Assembly: GCA_035048485.1 (NCBI GenBank)
Contig: CM068581.1
Coordinates: 63,217,393 to 63,281,392 of the forward strand
Origin: Pteria penguin
Lineage: Eukaryota; Mollusca; Bivalvia; Pterioida; Pteriidae
DNA: 64,000 nucleotides
Direction: 5' to 3'
Below the pieces are notes generated by a model. The model saw only the letters and a program-made list of their open reading frames with translations, was not told the origin of the DNA and did not search any database. The position numbers were made by a program, and so were the translations under genes. This document shows, piece after piece, positions 13,901 through 28,900 of the stretch. The number at the start of each line of letters is the position of its first letter. Within the stretch, counting starts at the first letter, position 1.

Positions 13901-16900
13901 GGAAGCTTAAGTACGTAAAGTAAACCACGGACCATCGGAACCTACACTGGTAAGATATTTCAACTTGATCTGACTCGTATTCGATCAATATTTTAACAGG
14001 TTAGAGGCTATGGTGAGTTTGGTGCAGCACAACCCAGTGCTTTAGCCCGCAAAATCATAGGCGCTTTCGAATTTATTCTAATGCAAGCGCCTGCGATCAA
14101 AGCATCGGCAAAGTTTGGACAAACGAATAAAGATATACATAACGCTGACAGAAAAAATTCACAGACTTTATCAACAGGTCCTGTATGCAATGAACAATAA
14201 CAATTCCTTATTATATCATATTTATAAAAATGAAGTTTTAGATTTTCATAAGAGGTTGTTTCTGAAATTTTGCTGTTAGGAAAGAAAGTTATACATGCCA
14301 GTGTATCTCAATGTATTCACGAAAAAAAAAAATTAATTCCGCTTTAAATTGCGCGCAGTTAATTTCATCGCCAATTACGAAACAAGCCAACTAATAATTC
14401 GTCCAAAATATACTGTACGTGTACAAATTTTAGCGTAACCGAATTTTATCTCAAAAGATGACAGTAAATTCAGAGGTTTGCGACGTATTTGACTATCCTT
14501 CAATACCTGCGGTTTGTCACTCTCGTTCATATATCTTTGAACACATAGCTATAAGCGTAACCATAAATTGGCACACAAACGGCAGATCTAACTACGCTAC
14601 AGGGTGTATCTAGATAAAAATAAGCAAAGTGAATGATTGTTCACCTCTGTTTAAAACCACCTCTGTACAAAGACCATCTATGTGTAAGGTCCAATTCTGT
14701 ATATAGACGACCTCTGCACAAAGATCACCTCTGTATAGAGTCCACCTCTCTATAAATGTCATCTCTGTATAATGACAAATTCTGTATAAAGAACACCTCT
14801 ATATGTCGACCTCTGCATAAAGTCCATCTCTGTATAAAGACCACATCAGTATAAAGACCTCATCTGTATAAAGGCCACCTCTGTATCAAGACCAGTTCTG
14901 TATAGGTGCCACCTCTGTATAAAAGTCATCTTTGTATATAGACCATCTTTGTATAAAGAACAATTTGTATAGGCATCTCTATATAAAGGCCACCTATGCA
15001 TAAATGTCATTTCTGCATAAAGGGACCTCTGAATAAAGGCCATCTCTGTATAAAGATCAATTTTGTATAGACACCTCTGTATAAAGGCCACCTCTGCATG
15101 AAGGTCAAATTCTATACAAAGACCAAATTTGTAGTAGTTCTTGGATCCAATCTTTTCGCAGACCTTTCCCTACACAATTTTACAAGATAATAGGTAAGGT
15201 AAGCGAAAAATAATCCGAAAATTTTTCGTACTCCTTGGATTCCATGTCTAATCCTATCTGTATCATTTAAAGGTATATAAAAAGCTCAGAAAGGGAAAAA
15301 AAACTTTTGTGCCACCCTGTACGAATCTCGACAGTAAAAGAATTGAGTTTGGTGAACATATTTTTCACTCCCTCAGCACCTATCAACATTAATGAAGAGA
15401 AACAAAGCTAATTACCAGTTACCTGGTCTCCAAGTCGGGCAACCATATGGTGAAGTAATCGACACACAGAGCAAGATAATGATTACCCATCCCCCAAAGG
15501 GAGGTAACTCCTCATTAACACTGTACGGCTCTACATGTCGGTGTTGTGTTTACGGAATTGTGTGTTATTTTGTCATTATCTTGTTGGACCTGTATGATAG
15601 TGTATGTATTTAAAGCTGTCTGCATGCATCTGCTTCCGTCAATCATAACAAATCCTGTAATACTTAGGCGACAATGACTGCATCATCAAATTGCACTTGT
15701 TATGCGTTTAATGCTTCTACACGTAATTTTAAGTATCCCATCGCGAACTAAAATATATTGTGCTGTATATTAGCGAAACATTACTTTAGTGCAAAACAGA
15801 CAAAAGCAGGAATGTGTGATATATCAGCCTAGACGAGAATAAGCTCGATTTGTCACTATCCATTTTACATCTGCTTTTTATATACGTCTTACATTAATAT
15901 AGCGAAGTTATGAATTAGTCAAGAATGACCGCCAAATGACAGAAGCCAAAACAGTGTAAGTGGTATTTAACAACAGTATGAAACTTCGGTACATGGCCAT
16001 TGTAATTTGTAGTAAAAAATCTTCAATCATTAACTTCGATACTTCGATGATACTCAACATGAATTAATATTAGAGTATTTTAGGGGTGGGGGGATTGTCA
16101 TTGGCATAACCTTAAAACCATTTCAGCCGATTCATTCAATGTTACATGTTTCTTTTTTATGTATCACAAGTTTTACAGTTTTACATCTCCCCCTTAAGAC
16201 ATGCGCATCGACAAACCTTCATAATTATTTTTGCAAGCCTAACCGAACAGACAGACGGACTACAGCGCCTTCCCGGACACTTCGCCTGGAGACAACCGGC
16301 AAATAATTACATTGTAACGATATAGTTTCCTGATCACATGTATAAACATTTCTTACCAGAGTTTAAATGAATATTGAATACAAGTATATATACACACAGA
16401 TTCTGAAACTTCTACAACAATGTTGATATTGAACTAAAGGATTTTGATTTTGATTTTCTTTGGTGCAACAGACTTAAACATACATGTATCTATTCGCCTC
16501 TAATACTGAGAAAAGTTTTCTACATCACGGGGCATAGCAATCAGATTATTATGAATGACTCTTTCATCTATCAGTATGTTATTCAACATTTAATCAAAGT
16601 TTTACCTCTTATCACATTGCTATGAACGCTGCATTATAAAATCTATTTCAATGTAACTATTGCACCATTGCGATTATACATCGGTAAAAGAAAATAACGC
16701 CTCCGCATTCATTGCTACAAGTATCCCCATTTCATTTTGTTTTAATTTGTTTTGCTGTTGTCGTACAAGTCGTCATTTTGTTTTAATTTGTTTTGCTGTT
16801 GTCGTACAAGTTGTTGTTTGTATCCAAATCCTGCTTGGCTGCCGGACATCCTCGAAATGGGCGGATACGTGTAGCAAGCTTGACCTGCCTTGGCCATCAA

Positions 16901-19900
16901 TATCTACAACGTGACAATGGGTCCTGTAGAATTTGAACCCATGGCCATACCAGTCATGTAAATAAAGAAAATATTTCTCTGTCTCTGTAAACGATGAATT
17001 CGTGATCGCAGCAAGATCCCGTTCCAAAACCTCGCTAGCTTTTACGTGTGGCATAATGTGTTGACGCAATAATGACTTCGGCTAAATGAACAACAAATTA
17101 CACAAATTCATTTTCTAGTGCAAATTGCGGAAGTTACTACAATAAAATCGATTTGCTTTGTTATTTTACCCCAAGATAAGACATCTTTTTACCTATACAG
17201 TAGATGCATCTTTGCGTGATTCGAATTTCAAACAGGTGTTGTTAACAATCATGCTAATGTTTTGGCACAGAAGTATCCAAGGAACTTTTATAATAACTAC
17301 AATAGGCTATGACGGTATTTATTTTAGGTTAGATTTTGGAACTTCCGTGGCCGAGTATATTAAAACGCTGAGGTATGGTTCTTCCCTTCCGTCATATTTG
17401 GGTTCGAACCCCTCTCGCAACAGGTAGGAAAGCCGGCCAACGTACCAGACGAAGGTCCGAGGGTTTCTAGGGACGTTCCCGAATTCTCCATCGCTAAGCA
17501 TCGATCTCTACGGCAGATACGAAATACTGTATGTACATCATACTATTCTATTTTTAGTTTAAATCATGAATGTGCTATTTCACATAAAAATTCCTTCAAA
17601 CTGATCGAATAATTTCAAATGTCAAGATCAATTAAATGATCACGGTCACTTAAAAAACATGACCGCTGACAGAAATAGCACCTTGCTGGCTTTTACGTAC
17701 TAGGAACAGCTGTTTTTGATTCCATCACACTAGAGTTCTCCCAGAATAAGTGTCTTGAAGAGGGTGTAAGCATACCAAAGCGTACGACGCTATGAATGCA
17801 TTAAGAGATGATCGTGGAACCATCGGGACATGAAACAATAGGCGTAGATAACAATAGGTGTAGGTACACCGGGGAAATAAAAGATTGTGTGATGATTAAA
17901 GCAACTGTGCTGATTTATCTTCTAGATCTTGTGGGTGTGCCAGAAAGTAATAGATCCTCTTTGATACATTCTGCTGTGTTAAATCAGATTTTTTTTAGCA
18001 AACTCAGCATATCTTCGGTACATATGCATTTTCTAACTTTATTTTGATATGTTTTAATTAAAATTTATCATGAAGTATATTGCACCGATAACTTACATGT
18101 ATGTCTGTTTACCTTCATATCATTCTCTATTTAATGTGTTGTTTTTGACTTCTATTTTCAAAGATCAACCGTAAAAGTCCTCAAATATAAGTACATAAAA
18201 TCCTTGTGATACATATACAACTTTTTATCAAATGAATTTCACAGAATCTCTCTTCCAACCCAAAATTTGGCAAACTAAACAAGACCAAGATTTTCAAATT
18301 CAAATCTGATGTGAAATGCTAATGAGAGACCTACAAGTCACAATGTGACTCTACACCATTATCATTTTTGATATGGTTAACACTACATCTTTACAGTGTA
18401 CTGCCACTGTTTTACTGAAAATACCAATGTGGGAACAGTTAGTTCGCAACAGTTTATTATCTTCATTGCAATCCTGGGAATAGCCATCAAAATATCCAGG
18501 AAGTATCAGGTGTACATAACCTTATCCCAAAACCATTTTATGAATATAAATTTTGTAAAACAATCATCAGCCATATAAAATCAGATGTTTTCATTTGTCC
18601 AACATGATATTTAGAGGCTGAAAACCATCTTTGGATGGTATACCAGTTCACTTCGGTTTAATTTCCCTGCTGAAGCCAGTATTCATTTATAACCAGACAG
18701 AAAACTGAAATTATGGGCTGGTATGAGGACTGAACCAATAAAGGACTTGTTTGTGGACTGAACCAATGGAACCAGTTTGAGAAGTAAGCCAGTGATCTTC
18801 TGAATATTAACCCAACAGATTAACCATTTAGTCATGTGACTTGAGAATACATGCATAAATGCATTGCAACATACCTTAATATTCTCTACTCTGCCCTCTG
18901 CAAGCATTCTCTCTATGTTATCCAACCACACCGTCAGGTCCAATAACTCTCCCTGCAGCTTATTATACTTAGGTCCAACAGTCAAAATAGTCCTCTTTTT
19001 AGTCTCTGCATTGGTCTTGATGCTATTCCAGCGGGACTGTAACACATGGACATTGTAGTCAAATAAAGGTCTTTTTTCACATAATTATAAAAAAAAAATT
19101 AAGAAATTTTAATTCCAATCAAGGATTACCTCCCCCTTATATGGTGGTGGCCCATGTATAGTAGTGAAAAGGCCACGGTACAGGCAGAAAATCATCAAAC
19201 TTTGGCATATACACCACTAGACCTTTGAACCCTACCTTTCTCTGACAGAAACAAGAACTCATCCATAACAGACAATACAGGCTATGCTATTTTCAGCAAG
19301 TGCTTTCGCCTACTTCAATACTGATGTCTTCAAAATTTACAACATATATATTTTTAAAAAATGACCATGGACATTATCTTTTCAAAGACTGTTGAAGGCA
19401 TATTGTCATATGTCATACAAACCTTCATGTCTTCCACCTGTCGGTAAATCCTGATGGCTTTATCATGGTCAACCATGTCAATTTCATGTGCCAATTGTCT
19501 CCCTTCATCAGTGACCTCTGTGACCTTTGTCTGCACATGTCCTACCTCTAGCTCTAAAGACTGTGTAGCGATCAGAATAAAACAAATCAGAAAATTGTGT
19601 ATTTTTAACACAAAAAATTGTACACTGATCTTAAATAATATAAACAGTAAAAAATAAACATAATATTAAACAAGAGCAACGCCAATGTAGCATATGTCCT
19701 CTCTCCCCCCTGGTTATTTTTGTAACCTGGGCATAACTCACATGACCACATTAGAGGTCATCTACTCCTCATTATCACCCATGAACAAAATTTTTCCTTT
19801 CAAAAGTTGGTGTAACCAAATTTGAACTTGACCTAGATATCCTTACGATGTATCTGTATGCAAAATATCAATTCAATATCTCTTTCCGTCCCTGAGATAA

Positions 19901-22900
19901 TGAATGGAAACTGCTAATTTTAAGAAATTTTCTAAGTCCAACAATAATTTTTGAACAAAAAACCAAGTTTGAACTTGACCTAAATATCCTTTAGATGTAT
20001 CAGTATATCAAATATCAATTCAATATCTTCATTGGTTCAAGAGATAATGTACAGAAGCTGCTAATTTAATGAAATTTTCTAAGTCCTAGGGGAATAACTA
20101 TGACAAAAATTATCAAACAATAACCAAGTTTATTCTTGACCTAAATATCCTTGAGATGTATCTGTATACCAAATTTCAATTCAGTATCTTTATTGGTTCC
20201 AGAGATAATGAGCGGAAACTGTAAATGGACTGACAGAAGGACGGACCGACCGACCAACAACAGTATAACAATATGCCCCTCCTTCTTCTAAGGGGGGTAT
20301 AAATATGATAGTTGCAACAACATGTGAACAATTCATAACAAATAACTAATTTAAAATACCCAAATAAGGCTTCAAAATCTTTTATATTTTAAAATACATA
20401 CGTTTCAGGGACAACATTTTACCTAATTAATTTCCTGAATGTGGGTTCGACAGACCAACAAGTGTAACACTTTCTATGCACCTTACATTGGAGTAATGTG
20501 TTCCAAGGAATACATGTAATACACACTTTGATAGTTAAGATAGAGGAAAAATGATACACAGTGCCAATGTGCTTCTCTGGGGACAAAAGAGAAAGGCTTC
20601 AACAAGTTGTATTGTGAAACATGAATTCCCCTGATAGCACATTGTCAGAAGAAGCTGTTATCCTAAAAATCAGTAAAACTCCAAAGTCAAAACTTTTGGT
20701 ACCAACAGAAAGGTCTTGTAACAAGGAATATGCACATGAAATATGGTAGTATTATTACTTACCTTTCAAAAAATATACCAATGTTAAAGCTTTCGAAATG
20801 TAGGTTAAAGATCATGGTCAAGGTCCTGAGGTAAAAAATTATTGTACCAATAGAAAAGTTTTGTCACAAGGAATACGTATGAGAAATATTAAAGCCCTAT
20901 CTCTTAAAGTTATGTGGAATGTTAGAATTTTTGCCACAGACAAAAGGACATACAGACTGGCCCCCAAAAAGATGCTCTTGAATCATTGATTCTGGGGGCA
21001 TAAAAAGAACTCTGTGTACCAAATAATAACTGACCTTGGCCTTCAGATCCACTCTGCCTGTAAGGTCCTCCTTGTTGACGAGTCCTTTGTTGATAAGGCT
21101 GTTGTCAAGGACAATAATATCCTTCATTACCTCATCGTACGAAGCCTGGAATGGACCATCATCAATATCCTTAGCCTTACTGGGACTATGTCGGAGCTCC
21201 AAGGAGGAATTCAGACTGGTTGTCACGGAAACTTCCACTGGTGCTTCTGCCATCTGTACTTGTTGTTTCTGTGAAATCAAAAACAAAAACAGTAGAGAAT
21301 TAATGCATTATCTTACAAAGTTAGAACATGAACTACTGAGTTTGAAAAAAAGACCACTTAAGGATGGTCAGATCAAAAGAGAATTTTTTTGTTATTTGAT
21401 ATTAGATTAGAATTATTTAGGCTTATGGTAGCAGAAACTAAAGCACTGAAAGAAAACCACCAACCAACTATGTACTTTTCCACTTGCCAGGATTCAGAAC
21501 AGGACCTAGAGTCACAATCCACTGCTAAGTCCTGATTAGAACACTGAAGCAAATCCAGATAGAGTGTTTTTATGTACAAAAAATGGAATTTTTGTGCTGC
21601 AATATATACTTGCCAGAGCTATGAACTACCATTTCTATTTTTTCTTTATATTTTTAGACAAAAGTATATACCTAAAGCTTATTCCCATCAAAATACAGAG
21701 TTTGAATATGAATTTAATTTCACTCTAAAAAATCTAAATAATAATCCTGCTATATGCATTACACAAGTACCTTGATACGTTCTTTGACTTCCTCCCACCG
21801 TTGGTTCATATGATTTAATTCTGGTTCCACCATAGAACTATACCGATCACATTTAGACATTAGATTAGCAGCCGATTCCCGGATCTCATCCACTTGACCA
21901 ACTAATTCTTTCAGTTCTGCTTGCAACCCCTGTATAATTTGCAAAAAAAATATACATTTCGCTGATTTACTTCTTTAAAATATCCCTATTCCCAAAGTGT
22001 TGCTGATATTTAGTATGAAGAAGGGTACCCTCATTTAAGAATAATACCAAATTCTACTATTGCCTAATGGTGCAAACAAAAAGTATGATATACACTATGA
22101 ATGTTGTCATTAAAAAGTGTACTGGTAAATGCAGCATCTACTATATCTAAAGGTATATTAAATCATCATTATATTTTCTGGATTACATTTCTTGATGTAA
22201 CTTGTGTTAAAATTCTGAATGGGACATTTTGTAAGGCCAATTCAAATTAATGAGAAGATTAAAATTCAAGGTCACCAAAAATATGGGGTGGGTGGAAGGA
22301 TTTAATTTTTTAATTTTTATTTCCTGAGAAAAAATATGTATGACAAAAGTGTTTTTCATCCACAGATGGGTATCATTTAATGCCCCTATTTCAGCAGGTG
22401 GATGCCGATTCAAGGTATGCTTTTTCTGATAGATTAAGCTTTAATTTTGTTTCTAAACTGTAAATGGAATAGACCTTTTTCCAATCTTAAATTATGTACG
22501 AGGTCTAATACCAGACAAACCACATTTTGCCGGAATTTTCATGATGACGTTAATGCTTGGATTGTGACGTCACAGTAGTATGACGCAAATATATGCCAGC
22601 AAAACTTCATTTGTCCGGTATTGCCCCTCATGCCATTTAAAATTGGTAAAAGGTCTATTGAAAGTATGAATACCGGGTTTTTCAGAAATCATAAATTTTG
22701 CCAAAATTAAAAAAAACTTTAAAAATATAAAAAAAAAATTGACGTGGACCGATTTTTGAGTGGTTGGCAGGGATGATTATCTATCAATTAAGCTGAAATG
22801 GCTTTACTACCATAGCATGTTAACTAACCAGATGTAAATTATACTTACAGATAGTTTTTCTTTCTGTATGTCAGAAATCTGTTGATAAACAGGCATCCCT

Positions 22901-25900
22901 TCATGGAGGGCGAGTATTTTTTCCGCAGCTTCTAACCATTCCTTTACCTTCATCAATGATGTCTGAAACTCCACAAACAGAATCTCCAAAGAAGAGAGGG
23001 CATCCTGGAAACGAGTATCATATTCAACTATGATCGTTTTAAATGATGTCTAGATAAACTCACACAAACAAAGGAAGAGTTATCACATTTACAAAGGAGG
23101 AGTTATCGATCTCTTGTACAAAATTAGATACATACAGACCATAGACGACAAAATGTTAAGCGAGTCATGTGATCTGGACTCCGAGTTATAAGACTGCTAT
23201 ACAAAGAGCCACATATTAATCTGCACTAGGGATTATCATCCTTTACACATATCTGCTAATTGCCTGATATCGCATTTGGAAACAATATATTCCATGATAG
23301 CAATCAATGTTCAGCTAGTAATAGAAAATACTGAAAAAATCTAAGCAAAACTGGGAGTTAAAACACAGCTCAGTAGAAAAGATGCTTTCAATGACTCCTT
23401 GGGCATCTCCATATTTCTAGTCAGACTCAGATGTTGCTTGGAATATAATCCTGAACAAACAGATAATAAATTTCACTATGTCTACAAGACCTATATGTCA
23501 TAATATGACATAATGAAAACTACATACTTGTTGAACTTCATGTTTGGTGGCTAATCTCTTCGTGAGATTTGCCCATTCCTTATTAATCCTTGGCACATCA
23601 GTTCCTGCCTCAGTCAACACTTTGTCCTCGGTAAGCTCTTGTATCTGTTGAACAAGGTCAGCCATAGTTGTTACCATGGAGGTGCGGTTTTCCATCTCCT
23701 CTTGAACGTTCTGTCAAAATATTCGATGCCAAATGAATATTCAGCAACAAAATCTGTACTATCAAAATATGACATCTGTCTTATCATCAGAAGTAAATCC
23801 GGTCAGACATTATGTAATACCTAAATTTACCAGCATTTTGAACAAATTTAACCAAGCTGTCAGAGATGAAAGACTAAAGTAAGCCTCTCTAGAAAGAAGT
23901 ATAATATCAAACTAAATCCAAACATATCTAACAAATCAAAAAAATATTAAATATATCCAACAGTAATTTAGCATTTCAAGGAAATACACATGTAATAAAC
24001 ATACAAAAAAATAATATCGCCACAAATAAACCTTTTCAGATTTTATAAAAGAATGTGACAATACATGTAGTAGATTTTTATTGTTTATGTATACAATGTT
24101 ACATACTAGTGCCTGTTTTCTCTCACAAATCTGCTAATGTAAGGGGTCTCAGAATACTTAATATTCATAGACTCTTAAATACAGATAAGGATTTTAAAAT
24201 TAGTGAGTGTACTATTTCTACTGGTTATAAGCATACTGACCTTGGCTTTGCCCTGGTGATTAACTGACCTTGGCTTTGCCCAGGTCATTATTTTTGAATT
24301 CTGTAGATATCACAGAATATTTATAGAGGAAAAATTCTACTAACTTTTGACATTGGTACATAAATTTTATATTATTTCCTGACCTTGACATAGGTAAGAT
24401 CCGCATCTAGATTGTAGGAACCAGGAGTTGCCTCCCTTTCATCCAGCTGCTTATTTACAGTTTTGATGAACTCTCCTACTGCCTGCACCTCCTTGTTTAG
24501 CTTCTTAGACAATTTCAAAGCCTTATCTAATTGTGCTTTTCCTTCGGTGACCTGTAAATAATCGAAAGAATGCATTACCCCTTACAAATTTGTTTAAATA
24601 TATGTATAGCATAGATGCATATTCTCACGTCTATTTATGGACTCAAGTCATATCTTTAATTTAAAGATAAACCTACAAATAATTTCATTTTTGCAGAATA
24701 TACATATCTTACAATATAATCTGATCTTTCAGATTTAATTTTCCACATCCCCTTATACCCTGACTACGTTTATTAGTATGTGTAAGGCCAAAGTAGGTTG
24801 GAAGGTGTACCCAAGTATTGACTAACCATTCATGGTTTTGTCTAGGTTCGCCAAATGGCATTTAGGAATGTCTAGTAATGTGCTTGTTGAAGGTCATTTC
24901 TCCTAAGTTTTAATCACCTCTAAACACGATCTGCAACCATATAGCTGATGTAATCCTGATGCAACATTTTATAATCTCAGACTTGTACACATCTCCTTCA
25001 AAAGCTTTCATAGTTAAATTTTTAAGTACCTGTGCCCCTAGGTCATTGTATTGCTGCTTTATGGCATCAATCTGTTGACTTAGTTTCTCAGGGAATTCCA
25101 CCTGCTTGCGTTCTACAATCTGTCGTCCTGTTTTGATCACATATTCTACTTCTGATTTCAGCTCACTCATGATCTTATAGAATTTCTAGTGAGAATAAAA
25201 TAAACCTCAGTAATATCAATACATACATGAATATACATGTCTTCTTCTTCTTCCAATATGAAGTGTACTCAAAAGTTGAGTCTTATACTTCATGTAACTC
25301 GCAAAATTGACAAAATCATGAACTGCTCCATGTTGTTAGACCTTGACTTTTGACAGCTAAATCTATAAGAAAGTTCCTCTCATTATTTTGTATCTGTATG
25401 TGAAAACCTTTGGAGTGTAGGCATCAAAACCAAAGTGTTCCTGAACACACTTACAGACAGAAAAGAAATGTAATTCCTATAAGACTTCCACATCAATGCA
25501 GGGCCCTAGTTAGCAAAATTATATTCGAAAGAAATCTTGCTATCAAGTAGTAAAAATTCTTTAGTACTTATAATATTTTTTAATTCTTTGTACCATGCAT
25601 TGCTCATGCTTTTCCTTCAAGGCATCATAATTTTCTGTCTGTATCTCAATCAAATGTATCCTTTCACCAATGCTGTCTAATTCACGTTTAACTCGACTCA
25701 ACTTAGGCTCAAACTCAACAGGCCTTTGGAACTTTCGAAACTTGACAGAGACTTCTGAGAGGTGTTTCTGGAAGGCAAAGGAAATGTTCATATGATGAAG
25801 TTATGCTAAGGAAAATACTACATGTGCATAATCAAATACAGTAAACCTGTCTTAGCGGCCACCTCTATTAAGAGGTCACCTGTTTAAAAAGGTCACATTT

Positions 25901-28900
25901 TAAATTCCCAAAATCTATGTTTTCCTAAATAAAAGACCTCTGTATAAAGGCCACCTGTCTATAAAGGCCACTTTTGACTCTTCCCTTAGCTGACCTTAAT
26001 AGACAGGTTTGACTGTAGCACCATGTACACAGCATAGAAATAATACTCTGTTAAAAAACAATGGTAACTTGTTTACTCATCTATCACATAGTCCTAACTA
26101 CCAGTATACTAAAAATAAGGAATGTGACGATATACAGTGATACGTAACCGGTACATTGCAATGCAGAGGCCATGATATCATAATCAATATTGAAAAGAGC
26201 TCAAACAATATGGCAATTCATTTTGCTTTTCATAAAAGTCTGTATCAATTTTCATCTGTTATATAATTTTTCGAACAGAATTATCATTAAATATCAGGTA
26301 GTCACCAGTACTTACCTTGAGTAGATGGACTTGCTCTTGAAGTCGTGTACTAGCCTCAGTATTACCCTGCGACTCCAACTCCGACACATTCTTTTCAAGT
26401 TCTGCCAATACGTTCTCGTACTGACTAAATTCCTCTTTCAAAGACTGTAAAAATATTACATTTAAACAAATTGAGAAGTTACAGAATATAATACACGTAT
26501 ATTAGGACATTTTTACCCTATGTGAACGTGTAACTGATTTTATCATGCTACACAAACTTTATTCATTTAATGACTTATTAAAAGAAAAAAGAAACAGTAA
26601 CTTTAAAACCTAGGTAAAGTTGCTGAAAAAGCAATCGCACATACTTGCACAAAGAAAATCAAATTCTACATTAAAAACTTGAATAGGTCATTTACAAAAA
26701 AAAAATCCCCCAAACTTTAAGTCACCTATAGGAAAAGATCACTGTCAAATATATGATATGTCTATTTCATTATGCATTTGATATTTTGAGTAATGCCGAC
26801 AAGGATTAAATCATTCATGTTTTGAAAGGAATTTCACTACAGATACAAGTATATAACACAAAATGATCACAACTGACACCTCTCTACCATATTACAAAAC
26901 TCAACAGTCTCCTTTTATCATAATCCAAATCTTATAATAATAATGACCTCAAACTCATTAGGAACATCTCCAGCGAGTACATCAGCATCGAGTCGAGCCT
27001 GTAGCAGATCTGTCATATCGCTCATCCACTGAGACATCTCTAAGATCTGACGTTCAGTAATCTGAGCTTGGTTGATACTTTTCTCCAGATTATGTATCTT
27101 TTCTCTTGCCTAAAAAACAGAAAATAGGAACATGTATGAGGAGTCAACTATTTGGGAAAATTGTCAACAGCTGAACATTATTTCTAAGTTACATTCCAAC
27201 ATTTATTTGAACACGTAATTGAAGCAGTTTAAATTTTTTTCACAAAATTACATAGAAACAAGAAGTTTCAGATATTAGAAGTTTAAAACCTAAATTTTAT
27301 CATCTAGCAATGAAAGCTAATAAAGCTAAATCTTGTATCAGGTTTCTAAGTCCAACCTATCTTAACTTCCTAGTTAACGATAAGGAAATCAAAGAAAGAA
27401 CCTGTTCATAGCTAGTAGACAAAGACACTAATGCAGATATAGTATCTCTATTGCCACAGTACAATGATCATTGTAAGAACACAAGAGTATCAGTAAAACT
27501 GATGGATGCTTCCCGAATGGCAGTTATACTTATAATGCAGGAAATTGATGACTCAACTCATATACAAAAAAATCAATAAAACTGATGGATGCTCCAAGAA
27601 GCACAGCAATAATGAAGGAAATAAATGACTCAATATAGGAAATCATTGTATTAATTAATGATGATTTCAAATCTCAATGTATCATAGGGATATTCAATAG
27701 AGTCAACTGTGGAACGACAAGTGATCACAGTATCTTAAACTGAAATGAGTAAGCTTGACCTTGATTAGTTATGAAATAAAACTTTGTATTGTAACCTTCA
27801 CCTTTCAGAAATGACCTTTTGCCCAAAAGCCCTTAACCTAAATGAAGTATGATCAACTTCTGATGAAAGGTGTAGGAGATAAAAGTATTTCATGGTACTT
27901 TAAGTCATAGTTAATAAGTGATCTTGACCTTTCAGAAATGACCTTGAGTGACCTTTGTCCAAAAGACCTTAACCTAAATGACATTTTGTTGAAGAATGAT
28001 CAACTTCTGATGAAAGTTGAAGGAGATATAACTTATAAGTACTTAATGGTACTTTAAGTCATAGTTAATACGTGACCTTGACCTTTCAGAAATGACCTTG
28101 AATGACATTTGCCAAAAAGTCCTTAGTCTAGATAGCATTTTGGTGAAGTATGATCAAATTCTGATGAAAAGTGTAGGAGATATAAATACTTCATGGTACT
28201 TTAAGTCATCGTTAATAAGTGACCTTGTCACTTCAGAATGACCTTGAATGACCTTTGCCTAATAGCCCTTAACCTAGATAACATTTTGGTGAAGTATGAT
28301 CAAATTCTGAAGAAAGGTGTAGGAGATATAAGTACTTCATGGTACTTTCAGTCATATTTAATAAGTGACCTTGACCTTTCAGAAATGACCTTGAGTGACA
28401 GCAACTATTGTCGTAATGATTCATTGAATGATTATTGTTTTACGTCACTCCACGATTATTTCATGTATATGGTGATGGCATCTGCCTGTTGCATTGCATA
28501 AAAATTTAGACCTTTGCAACAGACCCATCCGAAGCAGTGAGGGATCTTTTACGTGCCACGCCTACCGGGACACGGGACTTCGGTTTAATGTCTCATCCAA
28601 AAGACAGAACACCGATGTGCCCAGGGCAGGAGTCGAACCCAGTGACCTCTTGATCACGAGCCAAGCACCTTATCCAATAGGCCACAACGGTTTCAATTAT
28701 CATAATGAAGATAAAATCCAATGGCCACAGTGAAGACAAAATCAAAGGCCAAAGTGATGAAAAAATCCAGTGATGACAAAAACATGCAATTCATTGTTGC
28801 AGAGCAAAACTTGTCTCTTTTCGTATTAAAATATGTAACTATGCCAGGTTTACAATCCTATTCCTACCACACTGTACCGAAATAACTTCTATACCAATTA

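Larger units (their letters stand above)
8004..18874 (-). other. 10.9-kb intron splitting R15, the longest internal intron in the window
   Basis: It holds repeats at 8181, 8859, 10040, 11085, 11231, 14640, 16733 and 17340, and the candidate first exons at 11766-11879 and 13604-13627. Stretches such as 9100-9800, 10200-11000, 12500-13400, 15150-16600 and 17550-18600 show nothing I can name. It separates two exons in phase 0, so any phase 0 first exon inside it can feed the downstream rod. Confidence 0.85.

Noticed and set aside
14846..15091. 81-codon minus-strand ORF with repeated [13 protein letters not shown] motifs, like a repeat protein
   Set aside because: It is the translation of the 18-bp minisatellite; no start context, splice sites or conservation signal.
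16660..17069. Overlapping plus and minus ORFs with CCCRTS repeats
   Set aside because: The plus ORF is created by the 41-bp duplication; the minus ORF has no splice or family evidence.
17340..17430. Possible functional tRNA gene (Leu or Ser type)
   Set aside because: A and B boxes are present but no closed acceptor stem can be drawn and a SINE-like tail follows.
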